Shown: positions 46,961 to 57,588, numbered from the stretch's first letter. The stretch is 64,000 nucleotides of DNA from RBC074 sp964470555 (GCA_964470555.1 CAYYDG010000028.1:1-64000), one strand, 5' to 3'. Numbers and translations: made by a program. The notes: generated by a model not told the origin, from the letters alone.

Positions 46961-47380
46961 ATGTGGAACAAGAGAAACACCCACATTGACGATGAAAAAC
47001 TGGACAGGTTGAGCGATGAGTTGTTTCGCGCGCTGGAAGCCAGCGAAAGCGAAATTGACAACGCCGCCGAATCTCCGTTTCTGTTCCGCCGCATTCGCGC
47101 GCGGATTGAATCGGAACAACGACGTCTGGCCGAAGAAACCAATCCCTGGTTGGCGTTGATGACACAATTTCGGCAGGCGATTCCAGTGTTTGCGCTGCTG
47201 GCAGTGGTTGCGCTGGCCTCTTCGCTGTATTTGCACACAAACGAAACGAACAAACCCACCCCAGACAATCCTACTCTGGTCGCTGGTTTGCCGTTATTTT
47301 TGCAGGACGATCCGGACGCTTTGGATGCCTCGCTGGTTGGCTGGCAATCCAATAATCGTTCGAGTCAGCCCAAGGAGTAA
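46961..47380 (+). CDS. Probable membrane anti-sigma factor
   Basis: ATG 46961 follows AGGAG. The 139-residue bitopic protein has a charged cytoplasmic N-terminus (about 1-65, acidic/basic helices), one membrane helix (about 73-92) and a short outer tail. No zinc-binding HxxxCxxC is present, so it is not a ZAS-type anti-sigma. The call rests on its position between a sigma factor and a Spy-like gene. Confidence 0.6.
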   Translation: MWNKRNTHIDDEKLDRLSDELFRALEASESEIDNAAESPFLFRRIRARIESEQRRLAEETNPWLALMTQFRQAIPVFALLAVVALASSLYLHTNETNKPTPDNPTLVAGLPLFLQDDPDALDASLVGWQSNNRSSQPKE

Positions 47381-47385
47381 GCATC

Positions 47386-47811
47386 ATGGACATAGCAGGT
47401 AAAGCAAAAACTCAGGCCTGGATGCTGATGCTGGTCGTCTTTTTACTCGGTGGCGTAACCGGCGGCGCGGTGGACAGATTTTTCTTCTTGAAAGGGCAAA
47501 GCTCGCCTCCGCATGCTCGTGGCGAGCGAGGTCCCGGAAGAATGCTAGAGTTTTTGAAACGCGAACTGAATTTGACGGAAGAACAAACCACTGGCGTCAA
47601 AAACGTTTTTGAACAAATGCGGAAAGAATTTCCGCCCAGCCGGTTCAATGACTGCCCAGGCATGAAAGAATCGCGCGAGAAATCTCGGACACTCATTCGG
47701 GAAATTCTGACGCCCGAACAGCAGAAAAAATATGACGAAATGAACGCCAAGCGCGACGCAGAAATGCAACGCCGCGACGCGGAAGCTCCGAAAGCTGAAG
47801 AGAAAAAATAA
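47386..47811 (+). CDS. Spy/CpxP-like periplasmic protein
   Basis: The 141-residue product has an N-terminal membrane anchor (about 12-30), then a helical domain with 'LKRELNLTEEQTTGVKNVFEQM' and 'LTPEQQKKYDEM', the LTxxQ-like pattern of Spy/CpxP/ZraP chaperones and heavy-metal-response proteins. A charged Lys/Glu tail follows. AAGGAG overlaps the last codons of the anti-sigma gene, so translation is probably coupled. Likely an envelope-stress effector of the sigma factor (inference). Confidence 0.75.
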   Translation: MDIAGKAKTQAWMLMLVVFLLGGVTGGAVDRFFFLKGQSSPPHARGERGPGRMLEFLKRELNLTEEQTTGVKNVFEQMRKEFPPSRFNDCPGMKESREKSRTLIREILTPEQQKKYDEMNAKRDAEMQRRDAEAPKAEEKK

Positions 47812-47854
47812 AACTCTCGCAAAGTCACTTTTTTACGAAAAACATACCGAATGA

Positions 47855-47890
47855 ATCAAAAGCATCGCCATAAATGGCGATGCTTTTGAT
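47855..47890. terminator. Bidirectional terminator
   Basis: A 16-bp perfect stem (47855-47870 with 47875-47890), 4-nt loop, lies between the Spy-like gene and the convergent mqnC. It has A/T-rich ends suitable for both strands. Confidence 0.85.
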
Positions 47891-47925
47891 TTCTCGACCT
47901 TCGGTGAATGCCTGATTCAAATCAC

Positions 47926-49029
<1,104 letters not shown>

Positions 49030-49057
49030 AGATTTAGATGATGAAAGGATTTCAGGA

Positions 49058-49312
49058 TTACGTTGTCAAACTCAAGGCTTCGAGCAAAGCTTTTTCGGCA
49101 GCCAGAGGCAATTCCACTAAAACGAAAAAGTGTTTTGAATACAAATAATCTTCACCAGAATCGTCAACAATTCGAATGTAACCGTGTGCCTCAGCCTTTT
49201 GATCCGGTAATACAGGATAAACCTTGCCGATGGTCAGGCTTTCGCCTTGCTGATCTTCGCGCAGGCAAAGCGCAAATGGTTTCGGGTGTTTGTCTGGTTT
49301 TGGATTTGCCAT
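49058..49312 (-). CDS. Small conserved-looking hypothetical protein
   Basis: The 84-residue product begins with charged residues, then 'FALCLREDQQGESLTIGKVYPVLPDQKAEAHGYIRI' (in part) and 'DSGEDYLYSKHFFVLVELPLA', the pattern of a small beta-barrel-like family I have seen in cyanobacteria and others, function unknown. It starts 3 bp after the upstream small gene ends, and is followed by mqnC. Confidence 0.65.
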   Translation of the reverse strand: MANPKPDKHPKPFALCLREDQQGESLTIGKVYPVLPDQKAEAHGYIRIVDDSGEDYLYSKHFFVLVELPLAAEKALLEALSLTT

Positions 49313-49315
49313 AAC

Positions 49316-49558
49316 TCAACCAAAAAGAGTTTTGATCTTCATCTTTCGCTTACCGATGCTGTGAGCCTCGTACCAATGGATTTCAGCGGTCTGGATTGTA
49401 CCATCATCCAATTCGACTTCGGCAATGCCCTTCAACTTGCGCCACCGCCCCTTCCCGTAACGACGGTTGAGCTGTGCCAATTCCCGAATGGCACGTCCAA
49501 CAGCAATCGTTTCAATGTCTCGAATTTGGCTGACAAGCTTGAAGTTCGCCATAACCAA
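49316..49558 (-). CDS. Small conserved-looking hypothetical protein
   Basis: The 80-residue product reads FKLVSQIRDIETIAVG..., 'YGKGRWRKLKGIAEVE' and 'AEIHWYEAHSIGKRKMKIK'. The second and third segments recur in small proteins of other phyla (recollection). TTG 49558 has GAGG 7 nt upstream; ATG 49552 is two codons on. It overlaps neither neighbour and is paired with the 84-residue gene, perhaps as a two-component toxin-antitoxin-like unit (weak inference). Confidence 0.6.
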   Translation of the reverse strand: MVMANFKLVSQIRDIETIAVGRAIRELAQLNRRYGKGRWRKLKGIAEVELDDGTIQTAEIHWYEAHSIGKRKMKIKTLFG

Positions 49559-49572
49559 TACTGCGCCTCAGC

Positions 49573-50601
49573 TCAGTTCAATGTCACCAATTTACCTTCA
49601 TTTGCTGCCGCATACAGCGCGACGACCAATTCCAGCGACTTGCGGCCTTCGCGTCCGTCAATCATCGGAGCGCGATTTTCAATCACGGCGTGCATCATGT
49701 CTTCGATCTGGCGGCGATGACCTTCGTTGGAAATGGCCGCCGGATTTGCCGAACCATCAGTCAGTTGTTCGGCTTCGCCTAAGTTCGCATCTTCGCCGTC
49801 AATCGCCCAAACGCTGATGGCGTCGCCGTCCAAAATGATTGAACCGCGTTCACCGGAAATTTCCAGCCGCCGCTTGAAGCCCGGTTTGGCCGAAGTCGTC
49901 GCTTGCACCACGCCCAACGCGCCGTTCTGGAATTTCACCGTGCCGACCAGCGTGTCTTCGGCTTCGATGTGTGGGTAACGCAGCGCGGCTTTCATCGCAA
50001 ACGCCGATTCCGCTGGCCCCATCATCCAGCGCAGCAAATCCACGGTGTGAATGGCCTGGTTAATCAACGCGCCGCCGCCGTCCATCTTCAGCGTACCGCG
50101 CCAGGTTCCCGGAGCGTAATACTCCGGCGCGCGATACCATTTCACCAGCGCATCGCCGAGCATCAATTTGCCCAAACGGCCTTCGTCAATTGCCTGCTTG
50201 ATACGCTGCACCGCAGGCAAAAAGCGCGATTGAAAAATTACTCCCAACTTGACGCCCGCGCGGTCGCAAGCCGCAATCAAGGCGTCGGCCTTTTCCAACG
50301 TGGTTTCAATCGGCTTCTCGGTCAGCACGTGCTTTCCAGATTCCGCCGCGCGAATGCCAAGTTCGGCGTGCGTGCCGCTCGGTGTGCAGATGTTGACGAT
50401 CTGCAATTCGGGATGATGCAAAAACCGCTCGTAATCGGTGTAAGCCGTGCATCCGAACTTCGCGGCAAATTCCGCCGTCCGAGCTTCATCGCGTCCGCAC
50501 ACGGCAACCAATTTCGCGCCGCTGATTTGTTCAATCGCCGCAGCCTGCACCGCTCCGATCATGCCCCCACCTACAATGCCAAAAGCTACATCTGATGCCA
50601 T
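49573..50601 (-). CDS. Gfo/Idh/MocA-family oxidoreductase
   Basis: The 342-residue NAD(P)-dependent dehydrogenase has the Rossmann loop GIVGGGMIGAVQA at the N-terminus, the 'EKPIETTLEKAD' motif (about 94-105) with the conserved Lys, and a C-terminal domain with 'GGGALINQAIHTVDLLRWMMG' including the family His. It acts on a sugar or related polyol; substrate not assignable. Its start overlaps the upstream gene's end by 16 bp. Confidence 0.9.
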   Translation of the reverse strand: MASDVAFGIVGGGMIGAVQAAAIEQISGAKLVAVCGRDEARTAEFAAKFGCTAYTDYERFLHHPELQIVNICTPSGTHAELGIRAAESGKHVLTEKPIETTLEKADALIAACDRAGVKLGVIFQSRFLPAVQRIKQAIDEGRLGKLMLGDALVKWYRAPEYYAPGTWRGTLKMDGGGALINQAIHTVDLLRWMMGPAESAFAMKAALRYPHIEAEDTLVGTVKFQNGALGVVQATTSAKPGFKRRLEISGERGSIILDGDAISVWAIDGEDANLGEAEQLTDGSANPAAISNEGHRRQIEDMMHAVIENRAPMIDGREGRKSLELVVALYAAANEGKLVTLN

Positions 50602-51119
50602 TTCTTTCCCTCAAATTTGAATTTCTGACTTTTTGATCGTTCTGAAGAATCTAGTTCTTGCGACTTCAATTCCAAGCTGTCCAAGAGTTTAATTCGCTTC
50701 GAATTAAATATGTTCCCTGTGAACTCCAGCAGCTTTATGTATTGAGCATTAGGAGTTTGCCTGACTTCTGACTGCTTTAATCCGAACCACAAAGAAGCTT
50801 CAGGGTCAGGTAGTCCTGTGATCTCAAGCCAGCTCTGATAGTCGTTAGTTTGGGAGGGCAAATTCTGTTCGTCCAATGGTGTTAGCAAGAGCAATACGTA
50901 TTCCCTCTTACTATCTACGTCAAGGCGACACACAGAGACTTCATAATTCAAAATCCATTTGTGTTCAGGAACGATGGTCATCAGTTCAATCGTTTTAGGA
51001 CGAAAAAGAGGTTGACCTGATCGGGGGATTCCAGCCAGTGTCCATTGAAAAAACCAAAATGCAAAAATTCCTCCCGTAAAAACTAATGGATAGCCAACAA
51101 CTCGAAACAAAAACTTCAT
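50586..51119 (-). CDS. Membrane-anchored hypothetical protein
   Basis: The 177-residue product has an N-terminal membrane segment (about 8-30, rich in Phe/Trp) and an outer mixed alpha/beta domain ending in a Lys/Ser-rich tail. The DNA is noticeably richer in A+T than the neighbours. No family recognised. It precedes the Gfo gene with a 16-bp overlap. Confidence 0.6.
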   Translation of the reverse strand: MKFLFRVVGYPLVFTGGIFAFWFFQWTLAGIPRSGQPLFRPKTIELMTIVPEHKWILNYEVSVCRLDVDSKREYVLLLLTPLDEQNLPSQTNDYQSWLEITGLPDPEASLWFGLKQSEVRQTPNAQYIKLLEFTGNIFNSKRIKLLDSLELKSQELDSSERSKSQKFKFEGKKWHQM

Positions 51120-51159
51120 TAATATCTTCTCCCCTCTTCATATTTTGTAAATCAGTCTG

Positions 51160-51187
51160 TTGATTACAATTGAGCTACCGGTATAGG
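51160..51187 (+). promoter_or_regulatory. Possible promoter for the VOC protein gene
   Basis: TTGATT (51160-51165), a 16-bp spacer and TATAGG (51182-51187) lie 74 bp before the gene. Confidence 0.4.
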
Positions 51188-51260
51188 CTTGCAATCGTTG
51201 ATAGCATCGCCAGCTTTTGACTCGACTTTAATCAAACAAGATTCACGACAGGAGACGGAA

Positions 51261-51653
51261 ATGCCGATCACAATCAACGGCTTTCACCACGCCGGATTTC
51301 TGGTCACGGACATCGAACGCGCCGCGGACTTTTACGAAAATGTATTGGGCTTGAGCAAATTACATCGCCCGGAACTTGGTTTTCCCGGTCGCTGGTACGA
51401 TTTGAACAACGGGCATCAACTGCATTTGATGAGCGTTGCCGAAATGCCTGGCCATGCGGATCCGCCGCGTCACGACCGCCACATTGCGCTGAACGTTCCC
51501 GATCCGACAGAAACCGAACGCCAATTGCGCGAACTCGGCATTGTGGTCAATTACGGCAGCGGACGCGCGGGCAATCCGCAACTTTTCATACGCGACCCCG
51601 ACGGCAACACAATTGAACTTCGCTGCAATCCGAATCCGACATCTACAACCTAA
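51261..51653 (+). CDS. VOC-family (glyoxalase-like) protein
   Basis: ATG 51261 follows AGGAGA. The 130-residue protein has two beta-alpha-beta-beta-beta repeats of the vicinal-oxygen-chelate fold: 'GFHHAGFLVTDIERAADFYENVLGL' in two parts, 'DLNNGHQLHLM' and 'RDPDGNTIELRC'. His (residue 8/9), His in the middle and the C-terminal Glu could bind metal. Likely a lyase or dioxygenase-like enzyme; substrate unknown. It is followed 23 bp later by the OYE reductase. Confidence 0.85.
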   Translation: MPITINGFHHAGFLVTDIERAADFYENVLGLSKLHRPELGFPGRWYDLNNGHQLHLMSVAEMPGHADPPRHDRHIALNVPDPTETERQLRELGIVVNYGSGRAGNPQLFIRDPDGNTIELRCNPNPTSTT

Positions 51654-51676
51654 AACCTGTCACCCGAAACCCGAAA

Positions 51677-53152
51677 ATGACCGACTCAACAAAATCCTAT
51701 CGCCGCGTAGCTACGCTGAAAACCGCTGACGATTTCGCAGCTTACCTTTCCTCGCTTGGCGTTGATCTGCCCTTTGACCGTGAACTGCAATCCGGCGCGG
51801 ACTCTCCGCTGGGGCAATCGTATCAACTCGACGGATTCACCATTGGCAACCGCTTTTCGATTTTGCCGATGGAAGGTTGGGACGGAACGCCCGATGGTCG
51901 CCCGTCCGATCTGACCATTCGTCGCTGGAAGCATTTCGGTGAAAGCGGAGCCAAGTTGATCTGGGGCGGCGAAGCCGTCGCTGTTCGCCACGATGGCCGA
52001 GCCAATCCGAATCAGTTGGTGTTGAACGATCAAACGGCTGGCGAATTGGAAAAGCTGCGGCAAATTTTGGTTGATGCTCACCGCGAAAAATGCGGACGAA
52101 CGGATGATCTGTTGATCGGGTTGCAACTAACACATTCCGGTCGTTTCTCTCGCCCCAACGGCAAAACTCTGGAATCGCGCATTCTGTATCGCCACCCGCT
52201 GCTGGATAAAAAATTCGGCATCACGTCGGACTCGGCGATTTTCACTGACGCCGAAATTGACGCCCTGATCGGCGATTTCGCCAAAGCCTCCAAACGCGCC
52301 GAAGCCACCGGATTCAGCTTTGTAGATTTGAAACATTGTCACGGTTATCTGGGGCATGAATTCCTGAGCGCCACAACCCGTCCTGGAAAGTACGGCGGCA
52401 GCTTTGAAAACCGCACCCGATTTTTGCGCGAACTGGTTACGGCAATTCGCCGCGAAGCTCCGAGTTTGCAATTTGGCGTGCGGCTGAGCGCCTTTGACTT
52501 TCTGCCGTTCAAAATGGGAGGAGATAAGATCGGAGTGCCCGAAGAATTCAGTGGCCGTTACGAACACGCTTTTGGCGGCGACGCTGACCATCCGTTGGCA
52601 ATCAATCTGGCCGAGGCATTTCAGTTTTTCGAATTGTTGCAGGAATTGGGAATCAAACTGGTTTGCACCACGGCGGGCAGCCCTTATTACAACCCGCACA
52701 TTCAACGCCCGGCGTTGTTTCCGCCTTCGGACGGTTATATGCCGCCCGAAGACCCTCTGGTCGGCGTGGCCAGGCAAATCAAAGTCACGGCGGAATTGAA
52801 AACGCGCTTCCCGGATATGTGTGTCGTCGGTTCGGGCTACACTTATTTGCAGGAATGGCTGCCGAACGTCGGCCAGCATTTCGTTCGTACCGGTCAGGTG
52901 GATTTTGTGGGAATTGGGCGACTGGTGTTGTCCTACCACGATCTGCCGTTTGACGTGGTCAACGGCAACAAACTGCAAACCAAACGCATCTGCCGCACCT
53001 TCAGCGATTGCACCACAGGTCCGCGCAACGGATTGGTTTCCGGCTGTTATCCGCTCGACCCCTTTTACAAAGTCCATCCGCAAGCTGAAGAACTGAAAGC
53101 GATCAAAGAACAACTCAAAAGAAATCAGGAGATGGAAAGTTCAGCAAGATAA
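51677..53152 (+). CDS. Old Yellow Enzyme-family NADH:flavin oxidoreductase
   Basis: The 491-residue FMN enzyme has the TIM-barrel marks of OYE: 'NRFSILPMEGWDG' (start of the barrel), 'LIWGGEAVAV', 'LTHSGRFSRP' (about residue 153), 'GFSFVDLKHCHGYLGHEFLS' with the His/His pair for substrate, and 'DFVGIGRLVLSYHD'. The C-terminal 'RTFSDCTTGPRNGL' resembles the 2,4-dienoyl reductase-like extension. It reduces C=C bonds of unsaturated carbonyls; substrate not assignable. Confidence 0.88.
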   Translation: MTDSTKSYRRVATLKTADDFAAYLSSLGVDLPFDRELQSGADSPLGQSYQLDGFTIGNRFSILPMEGWDGTPDGRPSDLTIRRWKHFGESGAKLIWGGEAVAVRHDGRANPNQLVLNDQTAGELEKLRQILVDAHREKCGRTDDLLIGLQLTHSGRFSRPNGKTLESRILYRHPLLDKKFGITSDSAIFTDAEIDALIGDFAKASKRAEATGFSFVDLKHCHGYLGHEFLSATTRPGKYGGSFENRTRFLRELVTAIRREAPSLQFGVRLSAFDFLPFKMGGDKIGVPEEFSGRYEHAFGGDADHPLAINLAEAFQFFELLQELGIKLVCTTAGSPYYNPHIQRPALFPPSDGYMPPEDPLVGVARQIKVTAELKTRFPDMCVVGSGYTYLQEWLPNVGQHFVRTGQVDFVGIGRLVLSYHDLPFDVVNGNKLQTKRICRTFSDCTTGPRNGLVSGCYPLDPFYKVHPQAEELKAIKEQLKRNQEMESSAR

Positions 53153-53318
53153 CCGTCCTGGACTTTCCCTTGTCGAAATTCTTCTTGCCACGATTTGGCA
53201 AAAGTCTTACCATCCGTTCGCCTTTGAAGGAAGTATCCCGACCCGGTTCAAAGTCATTATCACTTCTGCTTTGAACTAAAATCTCGAAAAGCAACAACGC
53301 AGTACCCCGGAGACGCCC

Positions 53319-54428
53319 ATGCCGTTCGACAACGAGTTCACCATCGGAATCGAAGAAGAATTTCAGATCATTGACCCGCAAACCCGCGAATTGCGTTCGC
53401 GGGTGAACGAAATTCTGGAAGAAGGCCAGATGCTGCTCGGCGAGCAGGTCAAGCCCGAAATGCACCAGTCCATGATCGAAGTCGGCACGGGCATTTGCCG
53501 CGACGTCAAAGAAGCCCGGCAGGATGTCATCAAACTTCGCCGGGCGATTGCCGAATTGGCGCATCGGAAAGGGCTGGCGATTGTCGCGGCTTCGACACAT
53601 CCGATTTCACATTGGGCGGATCAGCGTATCACCGAAAACGAGCGGTACTACCAGTTGATCGAAGAATTGCAGCATTCCGCCCGAGCATTGTTGATCTTTG
53701 GCATGCACGTTCACGTCGGAGTCGCCGACCGTGAAGCCGCCATTGCCGTCATGAACGCAGCGCGGTACATGCTCCCGCACATTTACGCGTTGACGACCAG
53801 TTCGCCGTTCTGGATTGGCCGCAACACCGGCATGAAAAGTTATCGGTACGAAGTCTTCAAACAATTTCCCCGCACCGGCATCCCTGATTATTTCAACTCG
53901 GTCGGTGAATTCGACAGCTACGTCAATCTGCTGATTAAAACCGGCTGCATTGATAACGGCAAAAAGATTTGGTGGGACGTGCGCCCGCACCACGTGTACC
54001 CGACGCTGGAATTTCGCATTTGCGACATTCCCACCAAAGTGGACGAAACCATTGCCATTGCCGCTCTGTTTCAGGCGCTGACCGCCAAATTGTACAAGCT
54101 CTATCGCCAGAACATGGGATTCCGGCTGTATCGCCGCGCTTTGATCGAAGAAAACAAATGGCGTGCGGCGCGCTACGGACTAGACGGCAATCTGATTGAT
54201 TTCGGCAAACGCGAAGAAGTCCCGCTTCGAAAATTGATCGTCGAATTGCTGGAGTTCATTGATGACGTGGTGGATGAACTCGGCAGCCGAGAAGAAATCA
54301 ATTACGTTCACAAGATTCTGGAACATGGAACCAGCGCCGACCGCCAGTTGCGCGTGTACCACCAAACCGGTGACTTGAAAGCCGTCGTGGATTTGCTTAT
54401 GAAAGAAACCCTGGAAGGCGTGTTCTAG
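53319..54428 (+). CDS. ybdK: Carboxylate-amine ligase, YbdK/GCS2 family
   Basis: The 369-residue ATP-grasp-like enzyme has the family start 'FTIGIEEEFQIIDPQTREL', 'EMHQSMIEVGTGICR' and 'LEFRICDIPTKVDET' as in GCS2 glutamate-cysteine ligases. The true substrate of this branch is uncertain (weak glutamate-cysteine ligase activity is known for YbdK). CGGAGA lies 9 nt before ATG. Separated by 166 bp from the OYE gene. Confidence 0.9.
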   Translation: MPFDNEFTIGIEEEFQIIDPQTRELRSRVNEILEEGQMLLGEQVKPEMHQSMIEVGTGICRDVKEARQDVIKLRRAIAELAHRKGLAIVAASTHPISHWADQRITENERYYQLIEELQHSARALLIFGMHVHVGVADREAAIAVMNAARYMLPHIYALTTSSPFWIGRNTGMKSYRYEVFKQFPRTGIPDYFNSVGEFDSYVNLLIKTGCIDNGKKIWWDVRPHHVYPTLEFRICDIPTKVDETIAIAALFQALTAKLYKLYRQNMGFRLYRRALIEENKWRAARYGLDGNLIDFGKREEVPLRKLIVELLEFIDDVVDELGSREEINYVHKILEHGTSADRQLRVYHQTGDLKAVVDLLMKETLEGVF

Positions 54429-54723
54429 CCTTACGATTTGTGAATCGTCTTTGAGTTCGTCCGACATGAAAATGCCGAAGCAGTTTTGTTGTTCTCGGCA
54501 GTAACTCATGACGAAAGTTTATTGACGACAAAGACAGTTCAGGTTCTCTCGCCCCACACTTCACTACCCCCGCTGATGCCCCGCCGAGAAAAGTTGTCGA
54601 ACTCGTGCCATTGAGTTTGGCCAATAGTTCCTTCAATGCAGTCTGATGCTCGCCAACGCACCGCAGCGGTGTCCCCGACCGTCTTGTCCGAAGCTGGAAC
54701 TGCGAGCGCAAGTGGTGCCTGTT

Positions 54724-57588
54724 ATGAAAAGATGGTCAACAATTTCTTTAGTGTTAGTTGCGATTTTCGCTTCCATGCTGATGGTCGTTCGGTTGCTGGT
54801 TCCGGTGATGGGATTGGGCGGCATCGAAAACGAATGGCTCAGCCCGCTGTCGCGATTGATGCCCTTTGCGGCCATGGCTGTGACGACATCCATCGTCTTG
54901 CTGGTGTTGTCGTTTCGCTGGCAAGTAAAACCCGTTTACCCGGAAGCGACGCGACTGGTGGACGAAGCTGAAAAATGGAGTGAGCGATTCGTCATTGGCG
55001 AAGAACTGGAACGTGCCAATGCTTTCGTTCCGCAAATCGAAGACACCAGCGAACCCTCCACGCAAACCAGCTTCACAAGTTTGCCGATCAGTTCGACCGC
55101 CAGAATGGAAACGACCATTGAATCTGAACCCCGCATCGAACCTGATTTCGCCGTTGCAACCGCGACGCAATCACACACAAATGTCACACTTGCCGCCTGG
55201 GAATCACCTCACATCGCATTTGACACTCCAGGCGAGCACAGCAAACTCGAAACAGCAGACACCGCCGATCAAGATATGAACGACGTCCTCACAGAACCAG
55301 TTGCCTGCCTCAACGGAACGCCAGCGACGTTGGCGAATTCTTTCAATCAATTGCCGCCTTCATTGCCGGAATTCGCCGGTCGGTCGTTTGAACTGGCCGA
55401 GTTGATGGCGGCGCGATCCAATACTGAAAACAAGGTTCTCAGTTTGCAGGGGTTGGGCGGCGTAGGAAAAACCACGCTGGCCTTGAAGCTGGCGCATCAG
55501 CTTGCGCCGCATTATCCAGACGCGCAGTTTTTCGTTGACCTGAAAGGCGCAAGCCCCAAACCGCTGTCTGTCGCCGAAGCCCAATCGCACGTCATTCGCG
55601 CGTATATGCCCGCCGCGCGCCTGCCGGAAAACGAAGCGGAACTCGGCAAGCTCTATCAATCGGTACTCAGCGGCAAACGGGCGTTGCTGTTATTCGACAA
55701 TGCGGCCAACACCCAACAGGTCGCGCCGCTGCTGGCAGGCAATTGTTCCCTGTTGATTGTCACTTCGCGCCAGCATTTGTCGTTGCCGGGAATGTTCGCC
55801 AGCCGGTTGGACAATCTGCCTGCGTCTGAAGCTCAGGAATTGCTGCGTCGTTTATTGCCGACCATAGGCGACAAAGCCATAAGGTTGGCGGAATTGTGCG
55901 GTCATCTGCCATTGGCATTGCGGCTGGCTGCCAGCGCGCTGACGCAAAATCCTGAACTCGGCATCGAAGAATACGCATTGAAATTGATTCGGTGGAATTC
56001 TCAAGAAGGCGCGCGTCGTCCCGTGGACGCCGTTCTGCGCACCAGTTACGAGATGCTGTCGCCGGGTTTGCGAAAACTCTGGCGAACGCTGGCCGTGTTT
56101 ACCGATTCGCTGGACATCAACGCCGCAGCAGCCGTTTGGAAAATTCATCCTGAACGCGCAGCCAACGCGCTGGATCGGTTGATGGCGTACAGCCTGGTCG
56201 AACGAAACCGGGCGACGGGACGTTACCGATTGCATGATCTGATGACGCTGTTTGCCGAAACTTCGCTGAACGGACAGGAACGAGCCATCGCGCGACATCA
56301 TCACGCGGCGCATTACCAAAGCGTGCTGCACGAAGCCGACGCGCTGTACGAACAGGGCGGAGAGTTTTTGAAACAGGGACTGGAGTTGGTTGATCTGGAA
56401 TGGCAGAACATTCAAACGGCGCAGACCTGGGCGGCAACGCAATTTGAATTCAATCGCATGGCTTGCGAATTGTGCAATTCGTTTCCGGACGCCGGTCGGT
56501 ATGTGTTGGACTTGCGCCAGCATCCGCGCGAACGCATTCGCTGGAGCGAGGCCGCGCTGGCCGCTTCGGGCAAAATGCAACGCCGACGTTCGGTCAGCAA
56601 GCATTTGATTGCGCTCGGTGATTCTTATGCCGACCTGAGCGAGTTTCACCATTCGATTGAATGTTACGAACAGGCGCTGGAAATCGCGCGCGAAGCCAAA
56701 GACCGGCGTTGCGAAACCGACGCCTTGATCGGGCTTGGCACGACGCATTATCTGGGCGGCGATTTGCCGCGAGCGCGCCAACTGCACGAATTCGCGCTGC
56801 AAACTGCGCGCGAACTCAATGACCAACGTGCCGAAGCAAACGCGCTTGGCGCTTTAGGATTGACGCTTTACGCCATGGGCGACGCGCGCCAAGCGACCGA
56901 TTTGCTGGAAAAACAACTGCATCTGGCGCGCGAACTCGGCGACCGGCGCAGCGAAGCCGGCGCGCTCGGCGGCCTGGGTCTGACGCATTACGCGCTGGAC
57001 GACGCGCAAATGGCTATTGACCTGCTCAACGAACAACTCAGCATCACACGGGAAATCGGCGACCGCCGAGGCGAAGCCCAGGCGCTGTCGAATCTGGGAC
57101 AGGCCTGGGCGAGTTTGAAGGAGTATGAACGCGCAATCAGTTCGCACGAACAATCGCTGGCCATCGCCCGCGAACTCGGTGACCGGCGCAGCGAAGCCAA
57201 CGCACTCGGCGGTTCTGGACTGGCGCATTATCGCAACGGCAACGCACCGCAGGCGATTGAACTGCTCGAACGCCAGCGATTGCTGGCCGCTGAAATCGGC
57301 GACCGTCGCAGCGAAGTGTCGGCATTGACCAACCTGGGCGAAGCTTACACCGCCACCGGCGAAGCCAATCGGGCGGTTGAATTGCTCCGCCAGGCATTCA
57401 ACATCGCCAGTGAAATCAGCGATGTCGCCGGACAAGCGACGGCCTTGTTCAATCAGGCGGTGGCGATGAACACCATAGGCAATCGCGCACAGGCGATGGA
57501 ACTGGCGCAATCCGCGCTCGAATTATTCGAAGTCGCCGAACATCCGGCGGCTGAAACCGTGCGGCGGCGATTGGTTGAATGGCAATAG
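54724..57588 (+). CDS. Membrane-anchored NB-ARC (STAND) ATPase with C-terminal TPR repeats
   Basis: ATG 54724 starts two predicted membrane helices (about 7-31 and 45-66), absent in an artificial upstream extension to 54646. The 954-residue protein has a ~150-residue linker, an NB-ARC domain with P-loop GLGGVGKTT (about 243-251), Walker B 'KRALLLFDNAAN' (about 317-328), LLIVTSR, 'CGHLPLALRL', a winged-helix part ending in RLHDLMTLFAE, and about seven 40-residue TPRs ('ARELGDRRSEANALGGLG') from residue ~620 to the end. No effector or DNA-binding domain is seen. Confidence 0.85.
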   Translation: MKRWSTISLVLVAIFASMLMVVRLLVPVMGLGGIENEWLSPLSRLMPFAAMAVTTSIVLLVLSFRWQVKPVYPEATRLVDEAEKWSERFVIGEELERANAFVPQIEDTSEPSTQTSFTSLPISSTARMETTIESEPRIEPDFAVATATQSHTNVTLAAWESPHIAFDTPGEHSKLETADTADQDMNDVLTEPVACLNGTPATLANSFNQLPPSLPEFAGRSFELAELMAARSNTENKVLSLQGLGGVGKTTLALKLAHQLAPHYPDAQFFVDLKGASPKPLSVAEAQSHVIRAYMPAARLPENEAELGKLYQSVLSGKRALLLFDNAANTQQVAPLLAGNCSLLIVTSRQHLSLPGMFASRLDNLPASEAQELLRRLLPTIGDKAIRLAELCGHLPLALRLAASALTQNPELGIEEYALKLIRWNSQEGARRPVDAVLRTSYEMLSPGLRKLWRTLAVFTDSLDINAAAAVWKIHPERAANALDRLMAYSLVERNRATGRYRLHDLMTLFAETSLNGQERAIARHHHAAHYQSVLHEADALYEQGGEFLKQGLELVDLEWQNIQTAQTWAATQFEFNRMACELCNSFPDAGRYVLDLRQHPRERIRWSEAALAASGKMQRRRSVSKHLIALGDSYADLSEFHHSIECYEQALEIAREAKDRRCETDALIGLGTTHYLGGDLPRARQLHEFALQTARELNDQRAEANALGALGLTLYAMGDARQATDLLEKQLHLARELGDRRSEAGALGGLGLTHYALDDAQMAIDLLNEQLSITREIGDRRGEAQALSNLGQAWASLKEYERAISSHEQSLAIARELGDRRSEANALGGSGLAHYRNGNAPQAIELLERQRLLAAEIGDRRSEVSALTNLGEAYTATGEANRAVELLRQAFNIASEISDVAGQATALFNQAVAMNTIGNRAQAMELAQSALELFEVAEHPAAETVRRRLVEWQ

